Below, piece after piece: positions 23,801-33,355 of a DNA stretch of 64,000 nt. Location of the stretch: NCBI GenBank assembly GCA_012976225.1, contig JAAVVG010000010.1:248001-312000 (forward strand). Reading direction: 5' to 3'. The position numbers and the translations under genes are program-made. Every line of letters begins with the position of its first letter. Within the stretch, counting starts at the first letter, position 1. The notes below the pieces were generated by a model. The model did no database searches and had not been told where the DNA came from. It saw nothing but the letters and a program-made list of their open reading frames with translations. Origin of the DNA: Golubevia sp. BC0850. Taxonomy: Eukaryota > Basidiomycota > Exobasidiomycetes > Golubeviales > Golubeviaceae.

Positions 23801-24480
23801 AGTTCACTTCTTTCCTCAACCTTCTTGAACCCTTCCTCAGAGCCGAAAAGCTCAAGTTTGTCAGATGTAAGTCTGCGAAACAAATTGCTCAATTGTTTCG
23901 AAGACCTCTCTGATCGAAATTCTTTCCCTTTTTTCACTTAAGACGACGGGACTATGAAAAATCAGGATAGAGAACTTGTTCTGGAAAAGATTCGTAGTAG
24001 TACTACTACCAACATCATTCTCATCTCTTTCAAAGCTGGATCTACTGGTTTGACCTTGACTTGCGCAAACCATGTCGTGAGTATCTCTCTCTATTCTCAA
24101 CCTTAAAGTTCACTCCAAACTGATTGCATCCCTACTTTTCATTTTCAGATTCTATGTGATCTATGGTGGAATCCTCAACTCGAAGAACAAGCTTTCGATA
24201 GAGCTCATCGGTGAGTAGACCTTTGTCTCTTCTAACTAAGACATCTCTCTGACCTCTCTCTTTCTCTTGCTCACTCTTAAATTCTAGTTTCGGCCAACAA
24301 AAAGACGTCCAAATATACAAGCTCTCGCTTGTCAAAACGGTAGAAGAAAGAATCTTAGCTTTGCAAGAAAAGAAAAGAGCTCTTTCTAACGCTGCTTTGG
24401 AAGGTACAAAGGTCAAGAAATCGAAGAACGAGAAAGCTGATATGAGGTTCTTGATGGGTATGTTTGGAGCTGAGATCTAA
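20864..24480 (+). CDS. SNF2-family DNA-dependent ATPase with N-terminal SUMO-interacting motif (Rad5/Rad16/Uls1 group), 940 aa
   Basis: Ten exons (20864-21709, 21810-22098, 22183-22509, 22627-22868, 22966-23221, 23299-23708, 23803-23866, 23943-24076, 24149-24210, 24288-24480) sum to 2823 nt. An acidic-flanked VIDLTGDD at residues 10-17 is a textbook SUMO-interacting motif; a Q/P/S-rich tail follows to about residue 230. The helicase core has [11 protein letters not shown] (Walker A), DEAQNIKN (motif II, DEAQ), [34 protein letters not shown] and [11 protein letters not shown]. Between the lobes, CASC...CRPC forms a four-Cys knuckle where Rad16/Uls1 relatives carry a RING finger, so E3 ligase activity is doubtful. 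The Lys/Glu-rich insertion within lobe 1 is also large. The likely role is remodelling or stripping SUMOylated proteins from DNA, as for budding-yeast Uls1 and fission-yeast Rrp1/Rrp2; orthology is not certain. Confidence 0.9.
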
Positions 24481-25168
24481 ATGATAGAGCGATTGGGTTT
24501 TTGGTGGTCTTCATTCCGTCACTTTTCTTTCTCTCTTTCCGTTGCGGCTCCTCCAAAATTTGATTTACTTGTACATCTGCGGATTCCTAAATGCATCTGA
24601 TTGGGAAACCCTGTAAATTCTCTCCTACGTCTACCACAAACATAGTCACTTTTGAGTGAAGACGCGAACACTCGAACAAGAGGAGGAGATGGAAGTTGGA
24701 ATGGAGAACCCTGCTGCCATCTCTTCAGCCAGAGAGCCAGATGGAGCGCGAAAACACACACGAGACAGTTCAGCAACTCAAAAGCCCTCCAAAATCTGAT
24801 TGATAATGAAGAGAGATGAAGAAAGGAAAGCTCGATTACGGCGCCCAAGTTGGATAGCAAACGAAACAAATAGGAAAGGTACAAGAAATGGTATATTAGA
24901 AGGAGTCGAGAAAGAGAATCGAAAAGGTCAAGGAATTGAGAATAGAAGAAATATGGCAAAACAAACAGAACAAGGTGAAAAAAGAAGACTAATTAGACAT
25001 GGCAAAGGGGAGAAAAGAAACGCAGAGATGAAGGGAATAGGAAAGATGAGAAAGATTGAACTGTTCGTTGAAATGTTTGCTTCGTTAAGATTGTTCATTA
25101 AGTTGTTCGTTAAATTGTTATTCCTTCGTCAGAGGACTGAGTGATGATTGGTGTTCCATCAGAGAAGG
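24481..25168. other. Convergent intergenic region with GTTCRTTRA repeats
   Basis: The 3' flanks of the SNF2 gene and the acidic orphan gene meet here. A K/R/E-rich open frame on the plus strand (24800-25144) lacks codon or domain support. Its end overlaps a degenerate array of GTTCRTTRA copies. Confidence 0.45.
25061..25125 (+). repeat. Degenerate GTTCRTTRA array
   Basis: Copies are at 25063-25071 (GTTCGTTGA), 25080-25088 (CTTCGTTAA), 25093-25101 (GTTCATTAA) and 25105-25113 (GTTCGTTAA), spaced 12-17 nt apart. The exact GTTCGTTAA recurs twice on the other side of the adjacent gene (28975-28997). Confidence 0.5.
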
Positions 25169-28100
25169 TTACATGGCGCCAGTTGCACCTTCCAGTGGAC
25201 CTCTCAAGAAGGCTCTTCTACCAATTCCTTCACCATCGAAATGAATGATAGAATACCTTGAAGAGTGATAAGAGGCTTGAGTACGAGGTCTTGGAGTTGG
25301 AGTAGGACTAGAAGCAGCAGAGAGAGTAGAAGGAGACGAATCTTGAGCTTTCTCAGTATCGGAACGAACATCGAAACCCGCTTGCATTGATGGGAAAGGT
25401 TTCTTTCGACGATACACTGGACGAGGAGCTGAAATGAAAGAGATTTATGGAAAGTCAGGGAATGCAGTAAGGAAAGATAGAATGAATGAATATTACTCAC
25501 TGGAGGCTAAAGAGTTAGGATCAAAGTCCGGCACAACGTATTCCCAATCTTGAGCATCTTCATCTCCAGCCAACATTCTATCGATGACAGTTTGAGCTGA
25601 AGGTTCCTCCTCACTAGTTTTAGAAAAGCCAAACCAGCTACTCAAACCTTCCGAGATGTCAGAAACTCCACCCCACATGGATTTTCCGAAATCTTCGAGG
25701 AAAGCAGTTGAAGCGGAAGTGATTTGAGCGAGAGGTAAACCAGAAACCAAAGTAGAAGAAATGTGCTCTCCACCACTTGTGATAGCAGAAGGGGTGGAAG
25801 TCGAAGCTTTCGATTGGGGTTCAGTTTCGTCCGAGATTCCTAACCACCAGAGAAGATGAGCAGGTAAGACCGGGATATAACCCATAGCACCTTTTCTTAA
25901 GTTCGAAGTCTTGTCACTACCAGCAGTATGATCTCTCTCAGTTTCTTCAAGAGGTTCAACAGCCATTTTAAGAGCTGAATCTCCAGCTCTAATGATAGAA
26001 GCTCCAAGTCTACTTCCAGCTAAGAATTCCACTAGAACAGTACCACCTTGCATGTAATCATAAGCGCCTTGATTCTTTTTCTTCTTGACTGCTTTAGGTT
26101 TTGGTTTGACTCCACCTAGTTTCTGGACTCTTCTTGCTTCATCTGGAGCTAATAGCTCCATCTCTCCGTCCCCACCTTCTTCGAATCCATCCTCAGCGAG
26201 TTCCATCTGCTCTCTTCCTTTCCCTGGGAGGGGAGCTTGTTGAGAGTGAGCCACTGTTTCGTATTGACTGAGACCTCTGGCTGCGAGATGGGTATAAGGA
26301 GCATCGGCGGGTAGACATTCAGCTTCGAAAGCATCTCTCCAGACACCATCTTCGACTGATCGAATCTCTTCCGTCCTTAGTAGAGCTCTTGTACGATGAC
26401 CATGAAGACGAACAGCTTTGACTGTAGCAGAAGTTGGAGCTCTGTCGTGTCCTAATTCTTGATCTTCTTCGTCCTCCTCCTCTTCTTCGATAAGTTCTTC
26501 CTCCTCTGCTTGTTCCTCAAATTCATGTGAAGTTGGGTTTCCTTGGAGTGGGTCGGCAGATAGGCTATGAACTGACTCTCTCTTGTTGAAACGGGAAGCA
26601 GAAAGAGTAGCCTCCTCTTCTTCTTGACCTTCATCCTCGTCCTCGTCTCCTTCCAGAGCAGTCTCAGCTCTACTAGTCCTAACAGATTCGGAGCTGGGTT
26701 CAGCTCTGTTCTCCCTCTTAGTTGGAGCGACGTTTCCATAAGTGACGACCTCCTCCTCTTCTTTGGTTCTGTTCTTTCCGTTCTTCTTCTGCCCTTTGAC
26801 CTTTCTCCAAAGTTTCACTGCGGGTCCACCAACAGTTGAACCACTAACATCACTTCTAGCATCATCATCCTCGTCATATCTATTCAAATCTCTTAGAAGA
26901 TCAGGTCTATGAGATTCATGTCTTCCATCATCCAGACTAGTAAACCCAGCTAACATCTCTCTGGTAGCTTTTTCACTTTCTTCCTCGTCTTCATCTAAAT
27001 CATCTCCATCTTCAGCAGCACTGAAGAATTGAGCAGAAGCCACACTAGATCTAATAGACTCCCTGTGATTCTTGATCGGAATTGGAGGAGGAGCAAAGGT
27101 GTCTTCTCTGAGAATCGAAGTCGCTCTTGAGGGTGGTCTATCAGCATCTAAATCCCTATAAGTACTTGCAGATCGAATCACAGAATCAGGTTTGATGATT
27201 GTAACATCTTCTTCTTCTTCTTCTTCTTCCTCATCTGCTTGAGGTATGAGATTTGCTAGAGAATTGATGGATTCTTCAGCGGGAGTCAAAGGATCGTTTC
27301 TTCTTTCCTCGCTGTCTCCACTTGAACTTGATTCCACTTCCACTTCTTCTGGTTCTTCTTCAACTGGGAGTTCTTCTTGACCATATAATAGAACGTTCTC
27401 AGCTAAAATGCTAACAATCTCTCCAGTTTCATTGTCTACTGCAACTAATGAATGTCTATAATCAGAAGGAGGTCTGCTGATCTTGGAAAGAGTTCCTCTA
27501 GAGAAAGATTTGATACTTGCATTTCCATCTGTTGGTGGTAATGTATCTTCTTCGACTTTCTCTTCTTTCCCAACATTAGCCATCCTAACCAAAGGACTTT
27601 CAGTTCTCAAATCCTCCTTCACATTAAATCCATCTCCATTCATATTTAGAACCGGAGTTTGACCAACCATCGAGTTCAGTTCATCAGTTTGTTCCTTAAT
27701 CTCATCATTCTTATTCACTCTTGATGCCTTTGCAATGACTTTCCAACTTTCATCTTCAGTCAATTCTTTGCTACTTGGGGAAGGTAGAGCTGACATTCCC
27801 ATTTTTGAAATCACAATTTCGTCTGAAAGAGTACGTATTGGTAAAGGTTTGGACTGAGCTTGGTCTTGGATCGAAGATTGAGGAGGGGAACTTGGAGATG
27901 ATCTGAAACGATTTGGTTTGGTTGGGATTGGAGGTAGAGCTCTTCTTGCTGCTGTGGAGGGAGAAACTGGTGATGATGGTGAACTCTCTTGTGGAGATTG
28001 AGCTGGAGCTGGTTGGGATAAATAGCTGTCTCTCCATGGGGCGGAAGAAGGTTCACGTAGGAAAGGTGGAAGAGGTGGAAGTGGTTGGGGGTAGAGAGCC

Positions 28101-28876
28101 AGCAGCTGCTGTAGGTGAACGACCAGAGGGGAGGGAGCTCTTTTGATGTAGAAACAAGGGAGTAAGAAGCCAGTTGGAGACGATTCAGGTCAGTCAATGA
28201 CAGTAATCAGACCTATGCGTCCAGGGAAGAAGTGAGTAAGGAGACAGGGGTAACAAGAGGTGCTGCTGCGTCACTTCCGCCCTCCCTCCTCTCACTATAC
28301 TCCAACTCTGATGAACAATCCTGATCCATTCTACTCCCCTCATTCCATTCCGCGTACTCACCCGATCAACCAAACAGTCCAAACGGCTCTCTTCCCCACT
28401 CCTCTCCTTTCCCATTCGAATCTATCCTTTGCTCCCTCCTCAGCTTCATTCTCAAAAAACCAAAAACTTCCACCATCTTGACCATTCTTTCCAGCTCCCA
28501 ATCCTGGATAAGTCAATCTAACAGGAACATTTGATACGAGCTGATTCTGATTGGTTGGACAAGCTCTAAAAGGTAAGACGTGAGTTCTAGCAGCACCATG
28601 AGATTGAGGTTGAGATTGTAAGTTTGGGATCAAAGAGATGACTAAATGAGAAGTAGTTTGAGGAGATAAAGCATCTGGAACTGAATTCAAAGATAGAGGA
28701 CCAGAGATGTCTAGCAAAGTGATTTCTGAATTTGGAGAGTTAGGGGAAGGTAATCTACCCATTCCAAGCGAATCTTGTTCTACATAACCATTAATCCTTG
28801 TAGCTTGAATGTGAGTTGGAATGTGTTTGGTAATTCTGGCTGAAGGGAAAGAGAAGAGCAACTGAGGTGATGCCAT
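25169..28876 (-). CDS. Large acidic protein of unknown function, 1137 aa
   Basis: Exons 28876-28362, 28139-25501 and 25428-25169 sum to 3414 nt. I do not recognise the family. Residues 1-172 look folded (beta-rich, ending WTVWLIG just before the intron). A Pro/Ser-rich linker follows, then about 450 residues of Glu/Asp/Ser-rich low-complexity sequence with a run of Glu coded by TTC repeats near 27215. A more ordered block follows near residues 800-900 (GGTVLVEFLAGSRLGASIIRAG, then PAHLLWWLGI). A late segment (WGGVSDISEGLSSWFGF) and DWEYVVPDFDP precede a basic tail. The tail ends FDGEGIGRRAFLRGPLEGATGAM. There is no signal peptide or clear membrane segment. A scaffold role is a guess; the N-terminal block could be a PH-like or senescence-domain relative. 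An alternative start 21 nt upstream (28897) is possible. Confidence 0.75.
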
Positions 28877-28974
28877 CTTGTTGTCAGGGGCTCTCAAGGA
28901 CGGCGGGATGGATAGACGCGTTGGGCTTGCAGGAAGCTGAGCTTGACCGTGAATGGAAGAGGCGTGAAAGGGAA

Positions 28975-28997
28975 GTTCGTTAAAGGGGGTTCGTTAA
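28975..28997 (+). promoter_or_regulatory. Two exact GTTCGTTAA copies upstream of the acidic orphan gene
   Basis: GTTCGTTAA occurs at 28975-28983 and 28989-28997, 14 nt apart, about 100-120 bp upstream of the start codon at 28876 on the minus strand. The same motif forms the array beyond the gene's 3' end. A binding-site role is inference only. Confidence 0.35.
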
Positions 28998-29185
28998 AAG
29001 AGAATCAGAAATGGGAAATAGAAGAGAGGGAGGGTGCGATGGTGAAGGAGGGAGGAGAGCGCGCTCATTGGGGTTGAGACTCGCTTCACATTTCCTTCTT
29101 CCTCAAGAAATCTCTCAGAAACCAATTCTTTCGGTTGAAATCCATGTAGAATCATTTGCAAAAGATACAGTGAAGAAAAGACAAA

Positions 29186-30152
29186 TCACTCAGCGGTGAC
29201 CTCTCCCTCGAATTCTTCCAACTCTATCTTTGCCTCCTCCCAATTCGCCTTTTGAATCTTAACATTATGTTGCAATCTCAAACGCGTCACCTCTCTCTCT
29301 TGCTCCATTTTCATCTTGTCCCTCGCTTGTCTATGTTCTTGTCGAATCCTCTCGACTTCCCTTTCATGTTCCCGTTCCATTTGCTCTGATGTCCTTTTCT
29401 TTGATTGAGAGGTGGAAGAAGAAGCAGAAGGGTCTTCAGGTCGGCTTGGTCTAGGTTTGGGTTTTCCTAATGGATTCATTCTTTTTTGAAGTGGTTGACG
29501 GTCCTTCGTTTGAGAAGTGGTAGAACCAGGAGCGGCAGGACGGAGGGGTGATGGCAGAATCAGGCCAGTAGAGGTTCCAGATCTCGAAGCAGGTTTGTCT
29601 CCACTTCCAGAAGCTTTGGATGATCTTGTGACACAGTGAAGGCGATGGATTGGGAGGTTTGAATCAGTCGACGATCATGTATGCCTTCCCATCTTTGGGA
29701 ACTCGAGTCGAAACCTACCTGTTCCCAAATCTCTCTCCTTGCGAGCATCTGCTGTCGGAGTCTTTGCTGTTGAGGAAGACTTCGGCATCCTATGAGATAG
29801 GGCAGCAGAAACATCTTCGGCCCATTTGAGTCTCTTCGCAGCCTTTTCAGCTTCTACTGCAGCTGCTCTGGCAGCTTTGAGATCTTGATATGAAAACCAT
29901 TGTTTTGTTATGATCGCATTCCCATTCTTGTCCCAACCTTGTCGTTTATAACTGTTGAAGCGCTCAGGATCAATCCAGCCTTCCAATCCGTTACAGTCTT
30001 TAACTGTCTTTAACTAGCACAAAATTATCATGGAGGTATTGAGGACCCAGATCCAACAGTATGAAGATACCCTTGGCAAAGCTTTTGGTCCTACTGTGGA
30101 TGCATTTGAGGGAGACCTTGTCGCACTTGAATTCATCTCCTACTTTGACCAT
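29186..30152 (-). CDS. Small basic coiled-coil protein of unknown function, 264 aa
   Basis: The best model is exons 30152-30071, 30003-29719 and 29613-29186 (795 nt, in frame). It starts MVKVGDEFKCDKVSL. A block with GLEGWIDPERFNSYKRQGWD and an Ala-rich helix (KAARAAAVEAEKAAK) follows, then a Ser/Pro linker. It ends in a strongly charged coiled coil from about residue 195 (EREHEREVERIRQEH onward) to EFEGEVTAE. The first intron (30004-30070, 67 nt, GTATCT...GACAG) is unusual: reading through it is open until a 10-bp tandem duplication (GTTAAAGACA/GTTAAAGACT) brings a stop. Either this is a true short intron or the gene carries a 10-bp duplication. I do not recognise a family; a cytoskeletal or nuclear adaptor is possible. 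Confidence 0.6.
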
Positions 30153-30872
30153 GACTGGAAGATGGGATGTTGTGGTTGAGAGGAAGGAGGATTGGGTTGA
30201 GAATTTGCCCTCTGTTCTTCTTTCGGAAAGAGAAACCACGTGGAGGAGACGTCTCTTAGAAGAAAGGGATCAGGTCACTTCTTCTTCGCAACCTCATATC
30301 CTCCAACTCGGATTCACTCAAACCATGAACTCTCTTCCGGATCCATCGGAAACGCTTCCCAGTGAGGCGTCCATCGAGCTCCTTTCCTTCCCTCCCTCAG
30401 CCAAGATCAAGTTCAGTTTCTAGCAATTAAAGAACAAGTCTTTCAATCCAACTTTTTAGTCCAAACGACAATAAGCCAGAATGGCTGAACACCTACATGA
30501 TGTACATGATTCAGCTTGCCAAGTCCAAGAACCAAAACTAAGACCGAATCCTAAATGCTATTGATGACAGTTACCAACTTGAATATCAAACTTCTCCTTT
30601 CTTTTCACTTTCAGCAGCAACCCGCGAAGCCTGATATAAACTGAATGAACATCACTCGTCAGCTTTGGAGGAATCTCCACCTCTGAGATTGCGCTGCATC
30701 TCATCTGCCGAACACAAGCAGATTCAGAAACGAATGAACCGCAAAAAGAAAGCGAAAGGGTATAATTGATCAACAGGCCAGCCAATAATCTTGATAAAAT
30801 ATTTCACACCAAAGCGACCCCTTCGAACCTTCCATTTTCTACAGATAACGATTCTTCCCCATCTATCCTATG
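30153..30872. other. Intergenic region
   Basis: This is the upstream side of the coiled-coil gene and the downstream side of the AT-hook gene, both on the minus strand. A plus-strand open frame (about 30061-30423) ends here. It overlaps the coiled-coil gene's start codon and probably reflects a pyrimidine-rich leader on the other strand. I see nothing else. Confidence 0.4.
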
Positions 30873-33233
30873 CTACTTCTTCTTCACACCTGCTTTCCCC
30901 TTCATTCCACCAGCCTTAGAATCAACCACTGATTTAGGTTTCCCTCCTTTTCCAATCAAAGATCTCATATCCGGTTTCTTAGTACCTTTGACATGAGGAA
31001 TCTGACGAGACATTGGAATTTGAGGAGCTTTAACAGTTGCAGTGATTGCTGAAGAAGTACCAGTAGAATGTGAGGTTTGATTATTTAAGGAAGTCGAGAA
31101 GATTTTTCCTGAAGGTTTGGAGACACTGGAAACTTTTGAGGGATCTTTAGAAATCGAAGTGGAAGTAGAATTAGAACTTGAAGAAGCGACTTGATTTGAT
31201 AAAGTTGATTTCTTGAAACCATTACTACTATTGGAAACTACTTTTGGAGTTGAAGGTGAACTATTTTGTGGAGTCTTATTTTGATGTTGAGAAATTCCAG
31301 TTCCAGTTTGAGTTTTACTTCCCGAGCTTTCAATTCCCAAACTTTTCCTAGCAGCAACAGTTTTCCCAGTAGGACTGTCTTCTTCTTTCTTTTTCCTAGA
31401 ATAATAATCTCCAGCAGGTAAAGGTTTACTAGAAAGAATATAATCCTTAGGAGTCTTAGTTTTAATCTTTCCTCCATTACTACTCCCAAATCCAATTCCT
31501 CCATTTCCATTAGCAGGAGTTCCTAAATTACTCCTAGCTTTAACAGCACTAGGAAGCGGAATACTTCTATTAGAACTTGAACTACTATTTGGATTCGAAT
31601 TCTGTCTGGATTGTGAATTAGAAGCCAAAGCAATGGATCTATGTTGAGGATCTAAAACTGGACTTGGATCTGGACTTGCATCTTGAATTGGAATCTCTCT
31701 TGAATCAATCCTGACTAAAGAACCTAGGGCTGTTGACTTCTTTGAACCAATTAGAGGTGGTGATTTAACATTGTTGTTTCCTTCCTTGAGATCTTCTTTT
31801 CTTCTCTTTGGAGATACGAGATTACGATTTCTTTCTTCCTCATCTTCAGAAGATGCGATTCCTAACTGTCTCTTCTTTTCCGATAAGCTCAATTCATCCC
31901 ATTTCAGTTGAGCTGCTGATTTGATCTTCTTCTTTGGTGGAGGAGTGACACGTAAAGTGAAGGAGTGTTCGAAAGGTTGCTTGTCTGAGATTGAAGTTTC
32001 ACTCTTCCTAGGTCTGCCTCTTCCTCTCTTCCTCTCTGGTTTTGGAGAAGCTGAATCACTATCCAAAGGGATTGAAATCGAAGTTTCACTTTTACGAGGT
32101 CTTCTACCTTTCTTAACCTCAGTTGGCTTCTCGACAGTAGCCTCTTCTCGATCCTCCATGATTTCATTTTCGTCATCTGATTTATTATCCAAAGATTTCC
32201 TACTCTCATTTATTGAACCTCTTCCAGCACCAAGCATAGGAGAATCATCCTCTTGATCTGAATCCTCCTTATCACTTTCATCTCCACTTACACTACCGAT
32301 TTCAATAATCGATTTCACCTTCTCCTTTCTCTTTCCCTTTCCCTTTCCTTTGATAACATTCCCTTTAGCGATCTTTCTAGGACGATTAGAAGATTCAGAA
32401 AGTCTTTGTCTTTTCTTACTGACCTTCTTTGTTATCTTACTATACTGGGCTATTCCCAATTCATCTGAATCTGAATCTGATTCTCTACTTTCACTAACAT
32501 CTGAATCTACTTCAAGATAATTTGATGAAGTACTTGCTTTTCTTTTTGAAGTCACTCTCTTCTCTGAATCATCCGAATCTGATTCTGAATCCGAGTCTGA
32601 TATCTCTTTATCGCTCTCCTGCTCCCCATTCTCTTCTAAATCTTTAGTCTTTCCAGGTTGATCGTCATGGCTTGAATCTTGATGATCCGAATTATCTTGC
32701 TCGTTGGGCCGTACTATTGGACTTAGATCATTGAAACTTGGTTTTGAATGACTGCTACTGGATTGAGGGGGTGAAGAGAGCTCTAGTTGATGAAACCTTC
32801 TAGCTCTAGCTGTTGATTGACCGTATTGACGACCTGTAGCTCTGATCAATTGGAATCAGAAAACGCGTTCGTGATGGAATGAATCGCGATAGAATGGACA
32901 GAGTGAGTGAGGGGAAGATAGATAGTGGATAGGCTGATAGACAAGATGGCGAGAGAAGAGAAGAGAAGAGATGACTCACCTTTGACTTCCCATTCCAGCT
33001 TGAAGATCTTAGTCTTGGATCTGTCAGTTTTGACAGCTAAAAGAAGAAGTTTTGCTATCGATAGTGATGGTGAAGGGGGCAAGTGAGATAAACCTTCTCA
33101 TAGCCTCCAGACGCGTCTTGAACGCGGGACCTTCGAAAGTTCGAATCTCCTCGTTCACCTTGCCTCAGGTCTTTCCAGGCAACTTTGGGAACAAGTTCAG
33201 GTAATGAGTTTGAGTTAGAATCGTCTACTTTCC
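30873..33233 (-). CDS. AT-hook, Ser/Lys-rich nuclear protein; N-terminal exon incomplete
   Basis: The large exon 32833-30873 encodes about 650 residues rich in S/K/D/E. It has two AT-hook-like cores, GRRPRKSE and RGRGRPRKSE, acidic runs (DSDSESDSDD), and KGKGKGKRKEK. The first stands in a tandem duplication (RKSETSIS occurs twice). A conserved-looking patch PPPKKKIKSAAQLKWDELSL lies mid-protein. Upstream, exons 33036-32980 and about 33233-33159 join in frame by canonical sites to give LVPKVAWKDLRQ then AVKTDRSKTKIFKLEWEVK then GRQYGQST, which reads like a folded start. No ATG is found in that first exon. A simpler alternative begins at ATG 32993 (MGSQRATGRQ) with exons 32993-32980 and 32841-30873. 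DNA binding in A/T-rich minor grooves is known for AT-hooks; the rest is unknown. Confidence 0.65.
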
Positions 33234-33355
33234 ACTAATGTTTCGAAAATGAAGTTTGTGAAACGTTCACTGTTTCTTGTTCAGTGCTCCACTCCACTTC
33301 TCGAAGCTCTCTCAACTTTTACCCTCCTTCCAACTTCATCTTCAAACTTTTCACT

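Noticed and set aside
24800-25144. Lys/Arg/Glu-rich open frame of 114 codons
   Set aside because: Low-complexity composition, no motif, placed in a convergent 3' region and ending in a repeat array.
30061-30423. Plus-strand open frame of 120 codons
   Set aside because: It lies over the start and leader of the minus-strand coiled-coil gene; two frames there look equally protein-like and neither has splice signals.
33037-33158. Minus-strand reading KVNEEIRTFEGPAF in another frame
   Set aside because: It falls inside the intron needed to join the upstream AT-hook exons and soon meets a stop.
33095-33175. tRNA-like segment with GTTCGAATC T-loop
   Set aside because: The T-stem does not pair (GAAAG against CTCCT), the acceptor stem has mismatches and no anticodon arm forms.
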